The translations under genes and the position numbers were made by a program. A DNA stretch of 64,000 nt. Source: Paramarasmius palmivorus. Its lineage: Eukaryota; Basidiomycota; Agaricomycetes; Agaricales; Marasmiaceae. Shown here piece by piece: positions 35,701 through 48,807 of the stretch. A model generated the notes under the pieces. It did no database searches, was not told where the DNA came from, and saw nothing but the letters and a program-made list of their open reading frames with translations. How positions within the stretch are numbered: position 1 is the first letter of the stretch; the number at the start of each line of letters is the position of its first letter. The DNA lies in contig JAYKXP010000033.1 of NCBI GenBank assembly GCA_037176845.1, positions 1-64,000 of the forward strand, written 5' to 3'.

Positions 35701-37507
35701 TGCCGTCTTCTAGAATGAGGTACCAACTTCTCTGTTGTATCTCGGTCGATAAAAGAATAACCAGACCATACGAGACCGAGTTTCTAGCGAACGATTTCCA
35801 ACGGCCTCGCATGAGACACCACTCAGGCCAAACATTCGACTGTCGAGATTACCTCGCAAGCGACAGCGAGCACGGAACGTAGGATATGGGCCTGATGTTT
35901 CAAGGGCACTTTTCGTGTAACAAAGGCTGACAGAGCTACTAGTGAGAGTTAGCAAACGATGGTCAATTTTCCGTACCTTTCGTCGCAGCACCGCACTCAA
36001 GACACCAGATTCTTATCCCTATAGCTCTATTGCTCGCTATTCCAGGAACTAGTAGAGAGAAGTCAGTCAGTGGTCGAAACGAGAAGTAGAGAAGACAGCA
36101 AACCTATTGGCCAAATATGTTGGTCACGGTTGACATCTTCCAGGAGGTGGTATCGATAGACGTGCTATATCTTGACTGTTCGTTGTTGAGGACCATGCTC
36201 CCGGTAAGGCGTCGGTGTCGTCGAGATTCCACGAGTAGAATTGTCGGGTGTCGGGGACGTAGTGGACTGAAAGAGAAGTCAGGGATGTAGACGTTGAATG
36301 GTATTATAGAGCGCACAACGAGGTGTTCTGTTGTAGGGTGGGACCAAGGCTTCAACCAATTAGCAGTCTTCAATGACATTGTGTGTGTGTGAGCCAGGAG
36401 ACGATCTGACGTTGTGTGAGCCCAAAACATTAAAATGAAGAGACTCGAAACTCACATGGACCAGCGAAGATATTTTCCCGTCCCATCCAAAACCTCCAGA
36501 GAGCCACCAGTTCCGGTCCTTGAGGTATTCTTATGAGTGCATTAGGGTGAAAATGGACGATGGAGAAATCCGATGGTAATGGTTTGGGATCAAGACGCGT
36601 CTCTTTCACGTCTCTCCTCCACCATCACCTCCAGTCAGCCTTTTTACCCTTCCATCATTCGTGTCGAGCCTATCATTACGGATTGGACAGGATTTGAAGC
36701 TGGAAGTGGTATGTCCGATTTTCTAACCAATGTTGAATCTCAATGGTATTCTAGGACGGTACTTACATAGTTCAGAATCAGATCCCTAACGCCCCCCAAA
36801 ACACTATAATACTACAAGTCCATCCGGAGTGGTCCAACTCTAATATTCGTTGCCGCTATCCGAGTTCAGAGTTCTATCGGTACAGCTCTATTCCAACCAG
36901 CCTTAGTAACCTGCACCGAAGCCGGTCTAATGTTGTTCCCCTGGCATAACGTCGTCGTTTGAATGTTTCTCGGAGCCCAAGGGTCGAGTTACGGAGATTA
37001 AACGTACAGGAACCTTGCAGCATGATAAGGATAGGCGCAGCCTCTAGCTAGGTATGACCTTGCTTGAACCTTGTAGCTGAAAATGATTTTGACGGGCTAG
37101 CAAGGATAAGGGAACCTGTCACGCCCAATCAGCCTCTCTCAACGGCGATTAGTACAAGTTCGGCACGAGTTCGACCGGAGCATCGTCATATCCATGGGTC
37201 AACACCAATAACCGATGCTTCCCTTCGATAACTTCTTAATGAATGGCGGAGATAACCAGGAAACTCGGACATGCGTCCGACGCACTTCGGGCTACACTAA
37301 TTCAGGCTGAAGTCAGAAAACAGAGCGTGGCCTTCGGACGCGTAACTATTCTCAGTCGCTTCACACCTCAGTAAGTCTCTATTCCTCTAGTTACTAAGAC
37401 GTTGATGTCATTGGAATTGCAGGATGAATGTATATAAGCCAGTGTCAGTATCCTCGAGCTCTACCAACACCTATATCACTAGAAAGCAACACATACTACC
37501 TATTGCA
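32776..37507. other. 4.7-kb stretch without a supportable gene
   Basis: Many short ORFs overlap on both strands at 33266-33984, 34392-35295, 35343-36000 and 36104-36770. Some have splice-like ends (for example around 34800-35080), but none shows a known domain and I could not build a convincing exon chain. No RNA gene or element boundary found. Confidence 0.35.
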
Positions 37508-40500
37508 ATGTCAACTCACCCAAACCTCGACATGCACTACCACCTTCCCGACCTCGTCCGCTTTCACTGGGAGCACAACCCCTCTGGACAGATCTATGCG
37601 TTCCCAGCTGGATCGACCCTCGAGGCAGACAGCACCAACCTGCTGCGAAGCCTCTCCCAGAATCCTTCTCTCAAGTCACCTATCTAGAGTTTGGCCGAGC
37701 CGTTCATCGCGCTGCACATCTCATATGTCCTTCTCCATCATTGGACGGTCGGGACAATGAGGTAGTTGCCGTGCTCGCACACTCTGACACGCTCGTCTAC
37801 ATTGCGACCGTTATCGGTCTCATGACTGCGCGTTTCGTGCCACTGCTCATCTCTCCACGCAACTCCCCCGCCGCCATCTTCAATCTGCTAGAGACCACAG
37901 GCTGTCATCGGATCCTCGCCACAAAAGGAACAATGAAAGAGTTGCTCGCTTCCGTCAGCGACTACATCTCTTCTACGGCACCCGACTACCGTCTAGCTAT
38001 CAATGAAATTCCATCTCTTCGACAACTCTATCCACACCTTGCCAAAGTGGTTGAGGAGCACCCTTTCGAACCGTACCCTGAATTGCTGAGACCATCTTTC
38101 GATGATACGGCTCTCTACATCCACTCCTCAGGCTCCACAGGCTTTCCCAAGCCCATTCCTATCACACACCGCGGCATATGGGGATACGCCACCACATGTC
38201 TTCTTCACGAGCTGAAGGATCATCCTCGTCCTGTTCGGATGGGAGCCATGGCTATCCCAGCCTTCCATACTCTCGGTTTCGTTCTGCAGATCGTCTATCC
38301 GTTGTTCGGTTGTATCACCTGTACGCTGTTCACGCCGGCAGTTCTAGATGCGGAGAACGATGTGCCGGTTATGCCTACACCGGCGAACACGTTAGATGCG
38401 ATGGAGAGGACTGGGACTACGATGACGATTATTTTCCCGACTTTCTTGCAGATATGGAGCCAAGAAGAGGAGAGTATGAGGAGGTTGAAGAGTTTTGACT
38501 ATGTAGCATCGGCTGGCGGTCCTTTAGACCAGAAGAGCGGTACGTTGTTGGTCTTTAGATCTTTGATTTACTCACCTACTGAATCTTTTTCATTCATTTA
38601 GGTGACACACTCCTAGCTAACTCTGTCAACCTTCGTACGAGCTATGGCGCGACCGAGTTTGGCATGGTCACGCGTCTACGACCACGTCCTGGCGACGAGA
38701 AGGACTGGATGTGGATCGAATTTGACACCTCGCGGACGGCATTGCGATGGATTGGAGCCGAAGAAGGTCGAGGCGAGGTTATATTCTTGCATTCGGAGAC
38801 ACACGTTCCGGCTGTCTCTAACTTGTCTGACGATGTCTTGAAGATGTTAGAGGCGGGTTTACAAGATAACGAGGTTCAGGGCTGGGACAGTGGGAATGCG
38901 GCGCTGAGGAAAAATCCGGAAACGGGTGTCGTGATGGGTTATGCGACGAAGGATGTTTGTGAGAGGCATCCTACTAAGCCGTACGTGTTTCGTTGTATTC
39001 CTCCATCTGACTAATGTTCTGATCTTTGTCTTCACAGACATCTTTACCGCCTCGTAGGCCGCGTAGATGATGTTCTCATCCACTCGTCTGGCGAAAAGAC
39101 GGTTCCGGCACCCATGGAAAGTGTCATGCTCGGAAACCAGTATGTTAAAAGCCTCGTCATCTTCGGGCATGGAAGAGCCCAACCGGGCCTTCTCGTGGAG
39201 CCTAGCGAATATGGATATACTATAGAAGAATTTAGAAACCTCATATGGTATGTTCTCGAGTCACTAGAGTTCTCAGTGTGCTCATGCCTTCACTGTTGGC
39301 AGGCCTGCAGTCGAGGCTGCGAACGCCATCGCACCCGCATTCTCCCGGATTTACAAAGAGATGATCATTACCACCTCATCCGACCGGCCTCTTCCACGAA
39401 CGGCGAAGGATACGGTTATCAGGAAGCAGGCGCTGAAAATGTATGAGAAGGAAATCGACGAGCTGTACGTCTTGTTCATAACTTCTATCACAACCTGCTC
39501 ACATGTTCACAGATACGATACCATCGAATCCTACGCCAATGATTCCTCTGGCGTAACTATGACACCACCTTCCTCATGGTCCTCGCCTGCTCTAGCCGAA
39601 TGGCTTATTGTTCAAACTCAAGATATCACCTCGAGGTCGGAGCCCAGCCTCACATATCAAACGAACCTATTCGACTGGGGTATCGACTCACTCAGCGCGA
39701 CCATCCTGAGGCTCAGATTAGTCTCGGTACTGCGTGGGGTTACTGGCGGAGAGAAAGCGCTCGCGAAGGTCAATCAGAACACGGTTTATAGATACCCTAC
39801 ACCTGGAGCACTAGCGGAATTTGTCGTTGGGTGTCTACATGAAGAAGGCCAAGATAGGGACGAGAAGTCGATGGTGGAAGAGCACGTGAAGGAGATAGAG
39901 CAGATGGTGACCAAGTACTCGGTCAAGTCCACACCTTCATCTGGTTCCACCTCGAGATGCACCACCGCGAAGCACACCGTTCTTGTTACCGGTACCACTG
40001 GTCAATTGGGCGCGCAATTGTTATTCGATCTCCTCACCGATCCACGTGTCGCTACCGTGTACGCTCTCAATCGAAGGTCTACCAACGACATCATAGCGAG
40101 GCAGAAGGTCAAGTTTGACGAAAAAGGCTTGGATACTAGCGTCATCGATGAAGCTTTGGCACGCCCCGAGACTGTAGTAAACGGTATCAATGGCTCCTGT
40201 CACAAGGAGCGAGCTCATTTGGTGTTCCTCGAAGGCACATCTCCAGATGACTTTGACGAAGAAACACGGAGGGTCTTGCACTCCGAGATGACGATTCTGA
40301 TCCACAATGCCTGGAGGTTGGACTTCAACCTCCCGCTTCAAGGATTTGAAAGTTCCATCTCGGACTTTAGCAAGTTCGTGACATTCATTCAGGGTACCAA
40401 CGCCAGGATACTCTTCACTTCTTCGATTGGCTCCACGCAGGGTTGGATGAAAGAAGGCCGTGTCAAGGCGTTCCCGGAAGAATGTCAGGATGCTAAATAC

Positions 40501-41295
40501 GCAGTTGGAGCTGGATATGGTGAATCCAAGTATGTCTGTGAAAGGGTATGTTATTCGTCTCTCCGTTTTCGCAGATTCTGACCCAGTTGGTACTCACCTA
40601 GATCCTGAAAGAACGCCGGAGTAGACGGAACATCCTTCCGAATCGGACAGATTTCTGGCTGCTCTATCTCACCAGCCTGGTCGTTGACGGACTGGGTTCC
40701 TATCATCGTCAAGAGCGGTATCACCATGGGTATTGTACCCGATGCTGTTGGTGTTGTCTCGTGGATACCTGGGACGGTCGTATCACGGGCAATCTTGGAC
40801 GTCGGTTACAGTGAGATTGCACCGTTCGCTGTCAATCTTGTCCATCCTCGACCGACGAAATGGAGTGTAGTCATGGGACAAGTTGTCGACAGCTTGGTCG
40901 AGCAAGGAAAAATTGAGCCTGGCCGGGTGGAAATTGTTCCGTGGAGTGATTGGGTGAAGGAACTGGAGAGGCTAGCTGGCAAGTTGGGTGATGTGAAGGC
41001 CTTCGAGAATATCGTGAGTAGCCGCTCCGTTTTTTTTTTTTTTTTTTTGGATTTGTGCTGGTACTGAGACGTTTAATTATAGCCTGCCATCAAGCTCATC
41101 TCCTTTTACCGTGGTATGGCCGATGCGGATGGTGCTCATCGACAGGTAGATGGGTACGAAGGCGAGGCTGTTGACCTACCGCCGTTGTCAATTGAGAATG
41201 CGAAGAAGCTTTCCAAGACATTCTGCGAGGCGGGTGCTTTAGAGAAGAAAGATATCGAAGCGTGGGTGAGGTGGTGGATTGGCGCAGGGATGTGA
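37508..41295 (+). CDS. NRPS-like A-T-R enzyme (adenylate-forming reductase), frame breaks
   Basis: Adenylation domain: LYIHSSGSTGFPKPIPITH (ATP loop, about 38120), SYGATEFG (about 38640) and RVDDVLIHSSGEK (about 39070). Thiolation domain: FDWGIDSLSATILR with the phosphopantetheine Ser (about 39690). Thioester-reductase domain: VLVTGTTGQLGAQLLFDLL (NADPH loop, about 39980) and YGESKYVCER (YxxxK, about 40520). Such enzymes activate a carboxylic acid, load it on the carrier and release it as an aldehyde. Roughly 1,150 residues with several short introns, one containing an 18-nt T run near 41033. Two frame problems: between the N-terminal ORF (stop at 37685-37687) and PESFSQVTYLEFGRA, and after CERILK near 40612, where an extra base, or use of a weak AAG acceptor, decides the frame. 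It is either a recent pseudogene, a misread sequence, or unusually spliced. Confidence 0.75.
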
Positions 41296-42681
41296 AAGAG
41301 CAATGCAGTATTTGCGAAATCATTAGACTTCAGATGTCGTAGTTTGGAAAATAGAGTGTTTAGATTTCATTACACGACTCGTATACCTTGTTCGTATGAT
41401 CGAGTATTACCGATGCAGGAGTCTCGTGAACCCTGGATTGCGGTGTTGAGGAGAGGTTCTTGGTCTCTGGAGAGTTCGACATGAAAGCTGGATTTTGGTC
41501 GAGGAAGGTGGTAACTTGTACTACATTAAGAGGCCAAGAACTGAGCATATGTCCATGGACCGTGACAAAAAAGGCCGTAATTGGCAACCGCAAAAATGCC
41601 GCGCACGCCAAATTGACTCATGGGCCCGAATACCCCGGGCAGGATATATATAAAGAGGCACTCTTGGATGCTAAGCCTTTTCGCCTCTTCCTTCCTCGCC
41701 CCGACTCAACCCCGACTATTTCCCTCATTTTCCCTTTTTCCATATCCAAGCTGGACTCCTTCCTTTCCTCTTTTCAGCTCATAGCTCCAGTCCTCCTTCA
41801 AGTTCGATCAAGCTCGACCTCAAGCTAACCTTCTAGTTCCTGGAGAGTAGTCTTTTCGATGGTAGATCTGCGAAGAGATTTGGTTATTGGGTATGCTGTC
41901 TTTCATGGTGATTGGTATGTCGACTCCGCCAAGTTGCATATGAACTAATTAAGACCATTCACAGCACTTCCCAGCATTTCGATCTTCGTGAAGCAGCATG
42001 GAGCTCACCGGAACGCCCGCGACACTTCGGTCCTATCTGTCTCCGACATTCCCGCAACGGCACTCATTTACTCCAAGGCCGCCGACAATGGTGTCGAACG
42101 GGATTTGTTGCCCACGATGCCGTTCGTCCCCTTGTCTCCTTGCTCACATCTAGACCGTACAGGGTAACGCTTGGCACCGATTGACAGCACGAATCACATT
42201 GCACCGCATTGCCTTACGACAACTTACGACCACTCGGACGGATTCAGTACCTATGCCCTCGATGTTGCCCTTTACAGTCACACCAAACTCTGCTCAATTT
42301 TCTCGATTTTATGTTGGATATGACTTTGGAATATCATCACTTTCTCTCAGAACGCTGGAGATTGAACCCTCCAAGTGATGGAGTTTCGGAAACTGCCAGA
42401 TGGATCTTCAACTCAACACCGTAGGCCGCGTTCTGATCAGAAAGGGGACTCACGGATGGGGACAACGATTCAAATATGTATTCAGGTCCTGAGAACCTGA
42501 GAAATCCAGCGCCTATTATTCGGCGAGCCAATGACGATCTCAAGGGCCTCAAGGGTCTTGTCGTTATGAAATATATGCTGATCTAGGATTTGCCTTTTTC
42601 CTTCCGGTTACTACTCGGCTGTTTCTGGAGCTTTAAAAGGCACATTTCAAATCTTTCTGACCTCTCCAGCACTTTTCCGCC
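41296..42681. other. Intergenic region upstream of ferric reductase 1
   Basis: Contains a TATA-like GATATATATAAAG at about 41641-41654 followed by a C/T-rich leader-like tract, suggesting an unrecognised short transcription unit at about 41680-42200 (MVDLRRDLV start at 41859). No domain seen. TTTAAAAGG at 42632-42640 lies about 42 bp before the reductase ATG. Confidence 0.35.
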
Positions 42682-44789
42682 ATGGCTCACCTCTTGCGAC
42701 GCCACGATACATCTGGGCTCACTGAGTCGGAGATCGCAGAGACACTTGTCGATCCGTACGAGAAGACACCTCGATATGCAGAGGGCGTCGTTTACTTCCT
42801 CTGTGGTGGAATTGCGCTTTTTGTGCTTGCTCGGGCGATCCTTGCCTTGAGAGCAAAACGAAGGTTTTCTGCTTCCGCTTTGCGGTCTAGCGTTTACCTC
42901 AAGGGTGTCGCTATCGGACGTTATCTCTCATCCAGGCAGCAGAGAATATTTGGCGTTCATTTCCCGGTCTTGGGTGTGGGATTGCTGATCTTCGCATTTT
43001 TCGCGTTTACTATGAGTAAGTCGGATTTCTTTACCGAGACTTTTCCGTCTTGGCTAACTGCCATCTTTTCGTAGTCTGGACATGGGGTACGCTTCCGTAT
43101 TACCGGTCACGATGGAATGTTGGTGGCTCTCCGCTAGCGATGAGAGCTGGATTTATGGCTCGTACGTATTTCTCTCCATCCGATCTTTCATGATGTTCTG
43201 AACATCGGTTCCAGTTGGCTGCTTCCCGTTCATCTTCGCCCTTGCTACGAAATGGAACATCATTACGTTTATCACTGGTCACTCGCACGAAAAGCTACAA
43301 GTGTATCACCAGTTCATGTCCCATATCTTCTTGGTATTGTCGTTCATGTGAGTGTTCTTCGCGGAACATTTAGCTGCGAGTGCTAATGAAATTAAACACC
43401 TAGTCATTCATGGCCTTGGCTCGTCCAAGGCATGGCCGAAGTCAAGCCAGGGTTCGAACCTATGAGTCAAATCGAATGGAGTTGGCATGTAGCCCACAAG
43501 TAGGTGTTTTCTTTGCTACATCTATTAACCTTATATTCATGAATCTCGTATAGAGTGTACTACTGGACGGGAGCCGCACTCCTCATTATCCTCGCTTGGC
43601 TATGCTGGGCTAGTCTTCCTTTCTTCCGACACAGATACTACGAATCTTTCAAGTACCTCCACGTCATCTCTGCTCTTTTATTCACGGCGTTTTTCTTCCT
43701 GCACTGTAACAAGCTCCTCGGGAGCTGGGATTACCTCTGGGCTACGGTCATCATCTATGCCCTTTGTGTGGTTTTACGATTCACTTGGATGGTTCTCATC
43801 AATAGTGCAGGGATTCCTAGAGCATCATTCGAGCTCATGCCAGCCGGTATGGTGAAGCTTCGCGTGAGGTGCAACCCCCGTGAACAGTGGAAACCTGGCC
43901 AGCACTATTTCTTGCATTTCATGACTGTCATGCCATTCCAATCGTACGTCGTTCTTCCGTTGTCTCTGGCAAAGCACCCGCTGATTGTTTGCCTGCAGTC
44001 ACCCATTCACGATTGCCAATATCCCTACGCCAGAGAACAACGAGCTAGTCATTCTTATTCGCCAGGCTAGTGGAGTGACAAAGCGTCTCGCGAAGCGTCT
44101 TGGTGGTAAAGATACCAATGCTACGATTCCAGTGTTCCTCGATGGGCCTTTCGGCGGGGTACACAACGATCTGTCGATTTACGAGCACGTCGTATTGATC
44201 GCTGGAGGAACGGGTATTACGTTTGCCATGCCAGTCCTGCAGGACTTGATTGGCAAGATGAAGACGGATTGTGTTTGCAAGTCAATCCAGGTGTTATGGT
44301 CTGTCCGTGAAGAAGGTAAACCTCCACGATTCTACCAGTAATCACATGGGGCTGATACCGTACTCAGAGGCCATCTCTTGGATGATCAACGAATTGGAGA
44401 CCGCAGTCAAGGAGGCACCGAGCTCATCAGTGACGGTTAAGATTCATGTCACAGGCACAGCAAGTTCGGCCGGCTCTGACGACGAATCTGAAAAAGAAAA
44501 ACATCCTACACCAGGAGTGGCACTCTCGTATCCCTGGTACGGTCGCGCAGACGTACCAGGATTGATCCACAGCGCTGCGGCGGATAATCGGACACTGGGT
44601 GTTGCTGGTAAGTGCTCGTTTTGTTCACGAAGGTATACAGGCTAAACAGTACATTCTATAGCCTGTGGACCGGAAACGTTGCTTTACGATGTTCGAAATG
44701 CAGTTGCTGGTGTACAGAAGGTCATTGCCATCGGCAAACCTGGAAGCCCAGTCGAGTTGTTCCTTCACACTGAGGAATACGCTTGGTGA
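42682..44789 (+). CDS. Ferric reductase 1 (FRE/NOX-type transmembrane flavocytochrome)
   Basis: A multi-exon gene of roughly 580 residues. N-terminal hydrophobic helix (VVYFLCGGIALFVLARAILA), then a core with haem-ligand histidine segments GHSHEKLQVYHQF, HSWPW and FKYLHVISALLFTAFFFLHC. The FAD loop is HPFTIAN. NADPH-binding motifs are GPFGG and AGGTGITFAMP, and the C-terminus has ACGPETLLYDVRNAV. It reduces Fe(III) (or Cu) outside the cell using cytosolic NADPH, normally at the plasma membrane. All exons are open. It is the most divergent of three tandem copies (ELMPAGMVKLRVRC where the others have ELLHSGAVKLRVKC), ends EEYAW, and has its own ATG with no esterase-like exon upstream. Confidence 0.9.
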
Positions 44790-45266
44790 TTCATAGCTTC
44801 TAGGTATATACTTTTCACGAATATGTTAGTACAGTCTTTGAATCAATTTTATAAGATAGCAAACTCTTGCGAATCGCATTTGTTACCAGCATTTAGGAAA
44901 TTTAAGCGCTCGCCGGCGTCGCCGCCCATCTTGACCCTTAACCATCATCATCGCCTCCGACTCCCTCCGATCCCGGCCCAGTCTTTACTACACATGTCGT
45001 TGTCCATCAGATTCGGCCTCGTACATACACCGCCCTTTGTCCGACAAGCTCTAGCCTCCCAAGCCAAGCTAGCCAAAGTTAGCACGTTTACTGTGGTCCT
45101 ATCGCAATTACGTGGAATGCGGGATCGAATTCATGTTTAAGGTCCCTGTCTCGTTTTCGTCGTTGGATATTGGTGTTTCCCTTGCGGCCTATTGTTAGAT
45201 GAGGTCGTACCCTACAGTGAGCCCTTCCCCAGTTCTTCGCACAATTTTCTGAAGTGAATCTAACAG

Positions 45267-45664
45267 CATGGGGATCTCCAAACGACGGCTCTCTTTTTTC
45301 GCGGGCCTGCAACCAAAACCCAGGCAATAAGGGGCTGTGAGGATTATAATGAGACGTTGTTCAACATTGAGGCTCTTGACTAGTACGTCTCCTTTATCCC
45401 TTAGTATTGATACCAGAGTTGACGTTGTAGCTCACTAGCGACGACAGACGACTCTTATTTCAACAATTCCTCAAAACCATGGACAAAGGTGGTCTGCTCT
45501 GGGTTTCCTCAGCGACCGGCATAGGACCGACAAACCCTTCTACCTCGACGATTACCTGCTGCGAACACGTAGACAACGACGTCGGACTCCCCTTTCTTTG
45601 CACTAATTCATCGCCACATGTTAGGTTTGTAACGTGTGTTTGCCAAGTAGACGCGCTCAATTAA
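45267..45664 (+). pseudogene. Orphan esterase N-terminal domain, copy 1
   Basis: Exons from 45267 read HGDLQTTALFFRGPATKTQ, CEDYNETLFNIEALD, then FQQFLKTMDKGGLLWVSSAT and LPFLCTNSSPHV. These match, in order and intron placement, the N-terminal domain of the two full carboxylesterases at 51228 and 54112. The esterase catalytic domain is absent. A degraded first exon probably lies at about 45130-45190. The reading stops at 45664, three bases before the next reductase ATG. Alternatively a phase-2 intron (donor GTTTGT after CATGTTAG, acceptor ATGTAG) fuses it to the reductase. It is a duplication remnant or the 5' part of a chimeric gene. Confidence 0.6.
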
Positions 45665-45667
45665 CCT

Positions 45668-47747
45668 TTGCATGCATGTAGAAGACACCTCGACGAAGCC
45701 GCCCATACCCATACATCAACGGGCGCATCAGGTGGTCAATATTTGAACGGAGCAGAGGTAGATTACGCCGCTGTTGTGATATACTTTATTTGTGGAGGCA
45801 TAGCATGCTTTGCAATTGCCCGAGCAGTCGTTGCTTTGCGTCTCAGGCGGAGGTTCGCTCTCTCTCTCCTCAGGTCCAGTCTTTATAGAAAAGGTATCGC
45901 AATCATGCGCTACCTATCTTCCAAGCAGCATAGGATCGCCGGAGTGCACTTGCCGGTTGTAGGGGCGTGGCTAATTATCTTTGTGTTCACTGTGTACACG
46001 ATGAGTAGGTTTCATCTTCTTGAGACCTCGAACTTTGTTAATATTTTCTGCTACAGTCTGGACATGGGCACTGCGGCCATATTACAGGACAAGGTTGGGT
46101 GTCAGCGACTCGCCTCTCGCCATGCGCGCTGGCCTAATGGCTCGTATGTCTACAGTCCACCTCGGAGTATGCCCTAACTCATCCTGCAAAATTCAGTCGG
46201 CTGTTTTCCGTTCATTTTCGCTTCTGCAACAAAGTGGAACATTATTACTTTCATTATCGGCCATTCACATGAGAAGCTTCAACGATATCATCAATTCTTA
46301 TCGTACATCTTTGTTATTCTATCTCTCATGTGAGTTGTCCCATTTGACCGTAGCACACAGTTGCTAATGGATGCATCATAGTCATTCATTTCCTTGGTTT
46401 CTCCAAGGAATATACGACTTGAAACCAACATTCAAATCTCTGACGCCCTTTCAGTGGAAGTGGCATGTCATGTTCAGGTAAGTATCATGACGACTGTCCG
46501 AAGGTATTACTAACAGGATGATTCACTAGAGATTATTATTCATCAGGCGCCGTACTCCTTTTCATCCTTGTCTGGTTATGTTGGGCAAGCCTTCCACTGA
46601 TCCGACGGTATCACTATGAACTGTTCAAACACATCCATATAATCTCCGCCTTTGCTTTGACCAGTTTCTTCTTCATTCATTGTAGAGAGGCTTCGGGTTG
46701 CTGGCATTATCTATTCGCAACAATGCTCATATATGCCACCGCTTGTGGTTGCCGCCTTTTGTGGATCCTATACATCAACAGGGCTGGCATTCCCAGAGCT
46801 TCATTCGAGTTGCTTCATTCAGGAGCCGTGAAGCTCCGAGTGAAATGTTATCGACGCCAACAGTGGCGCCCAGGTCAACATTACTTTCTACATTTCCTCA
46901 CCGTCATGCCATTTCAATCGTATGTGTCTATTTTCAAGTATTTCGCAGTGCTTAACCTTCAAGTCCAGACATCCATTCACAATCGCAAATACCCCTTCGG
47001 AAGATAACGAGCTCGAAGTCCTCATTCGGAAATCGGATGGTGTAACACGCCGTCTTTTTCAGCATCTTCAGAGCAAGGACGCCAGTGCGACAATTCCGGT
47101 AATACTCGATGGACCATTCGGTGGCATGCATCATGACTTATCGGTCTATGACCGTGCCATATTGTTCGCTGGCGGATCAGGAATCACATTCATCCTGCCT
47201 ATCCTTCAGGATCTAGTTCAGAGGGCTCAAGAGGGCACATGCGCCTGCATGTCCATTCAAGTTGTTTGGTCAGTTCGAGAAAGAGGTACGCAAAACATTT
47301 GGTTGCACCGATGAGCCTCGTGCTAAATGGAACGCAGGATCTATTCTATGGATGATGGAGGAACTCACCAAAGTCCTCGAGGAAGCTCCGAACTCGATGG
47401 TGACTGTGCAAGTACATATTACGGGGGCCGTAGAGACCTTGGAGCCAGAACCCGAAGTCGACAAACGAATTGTTTCTCTTGGCACACCACTGTACGGTCG
47501 GCCAGATGCTGCTGGAATGATTCATGCAGCTGCTTCAGAGGGTCAAACGATCGGAATTGCAGGCAAGTACATTTCCCTATGCAGCCAGTTTCGGTGCTGA
47601 TGTGGATTGTATGTATTGCCAGCTTGCGGACCTGAGACGCTACTGTACGATGTAAGGAACGCAGTGGCGGATATACAAAGGAACATTGCTCTGAATAAAG
47701 CGGGATGTCCTGAGGTCTTTCTACATACGGAACACTATTCATGGTGA
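45668..47747 (+). CDS. Ferric reductase 2
   Basis: Second tandem copy with the same motifs and intron positions as copy 1: GHSHEKLQRYHQF, HSFPW, FKHIHIISAFALTSFFFIHC, HPFTIAN, GPFGG, AGGSGITFILP and ACGPETLLYDVRNAV, ending EHYSW. It is closer to copy 3 than to copy 1, sharing IPRASFELLHSGAVKLRVKC. The ATG chosen (MHACRRHLDE) overlaps a possible splice acceptor (TGTAG). If that is used, the esterase-like exons at 45267-45616 are joined in frame at the N-terminus. All later exons are open. Confidence 0.87.
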
Positions 47748-48147
47748 TGAATTGCTTTTTGACTGTCAAATGGGACTTTCGCACAATAGAACTGTATAAT
47801 AGCCTAGTGTTCCATCATACAGAAATGCCCTTCTAATGATAGTTCATAGCCTATTTTACGCTGGCGGTCTAGCAAGTGCCATTCTCTAAATAAAAAGGCG
47901 CAACGGTGGGGCTAGGCGCTTAACCTGAGTATTTTCAAGCGCCCGCAGTTTGCACACAACCATCATCATCTTTGTTCCGCTTCTCCTACACATTCCGTAT
48001 CCGCCGGCGAAATTCACCTTACTATATATGCAAAACAGAAGCTCTGGCCTCATCTCGCCCCAATGATAGCCAAACTTAGGATCCTTACGACCTTTACGGT
48101 TCTATGATGGCTATTTTCAACACGCGGTCAACATCTACGTGTCGTCA
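47748..48147. other. Intergenic gap after ferric reductase 2
   Basis: No gene seen. AT-rich downstream sequence and probable promoter of the following esterase-like exons. Confidence 0.4.
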
Positions 48148-48789
48148 ATGGAATTCGAGATAAAAGGCACAGATGTGCTTCTTTCGATTGCGTCGATATA
48201 TCTTGTGGCCTGTGGCATCACCTCAGGACTCGGAACCTCGTTGTTGGACACTGGTACTCTTTCCTGAAGGCTGAACACGTCGCCTCAACATCTCGCCAAA
48301 TGGAGACATTCCGTGCGGTAAGCCTTCAAAAGCTTCAAAGCTGAAGATTTCTGTCGTTGCGCTTGTCTTCTAATACTCGTCATCAGCTTGGAAAGAATGA
48401 ACTCCCAACATCTGCCCTCTTCTTTCATGAACCTGCAACCAAGAATGAGGCGATCAAGACTTGTGAGGAGCACAACGAGACGTTGTTTGATATCGGGGTT
48501 CTCAGCCAGTACGTGCCCACGTTCTCTTGATTCCAACACAATCAACAACTCTAACATCTTTCTAGTATTGATGGTCAGCTTCTCTACCAACAATCCCTCG
48601 ACCTTCTGGGTGAAGATGGCTCGCTCTGGATATCGTCACCAACAGGCGTTTGCTCGACGAAAGCCTTCCCATCAACCCCCACATGCAATGAACACATCGA
48701 AGACACCGTTCCCCTTCCATTTCTCTGCACCAATTCATCACCGGACATTAGGTATGCAACGAGCGTATGCTTCAAGGGGCATCATCTAA
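48148..48789 (+). pseudogene. Orphan esterase N-terminal domain, copy 2
   Basis: ATG 48148 opens a short signal-like segment (VLLSIASIYLVACGITSGL). Exons from 48387 read TSALFFHEPATKNEAIKTCE, EHNETLFDIGVLS, LLYQQSLDLLGEDGSLWISS, CNEHIEDTVPLPFLCTNSSP. This is the same domain as the N-terminus of the neighbouring carboxylesterases, without any esterase core. The frame stops at 48789, 18 bases before the reductase 3 ATG. A phase-2 intron (donor GTATGC, acceptor TGGATAG) would instead join it in frame to reductase 3. First-exon splicing is unclear. Confidence 0.6.
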
Positions 48790-48807
48790 TTTTAAACCCT
48801 CACACAC

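Noticed and set aside
34392..36770. Chain of short ORFs with splice-like ends
   Set aside because: I tried to join them but no continuous protein with a known feature resulted.
41640..42200. Short gene after the TATA-like site
   Set aside because: A start and a possible intron exist, but the two candidate frames give unrelated proteins with no domain.
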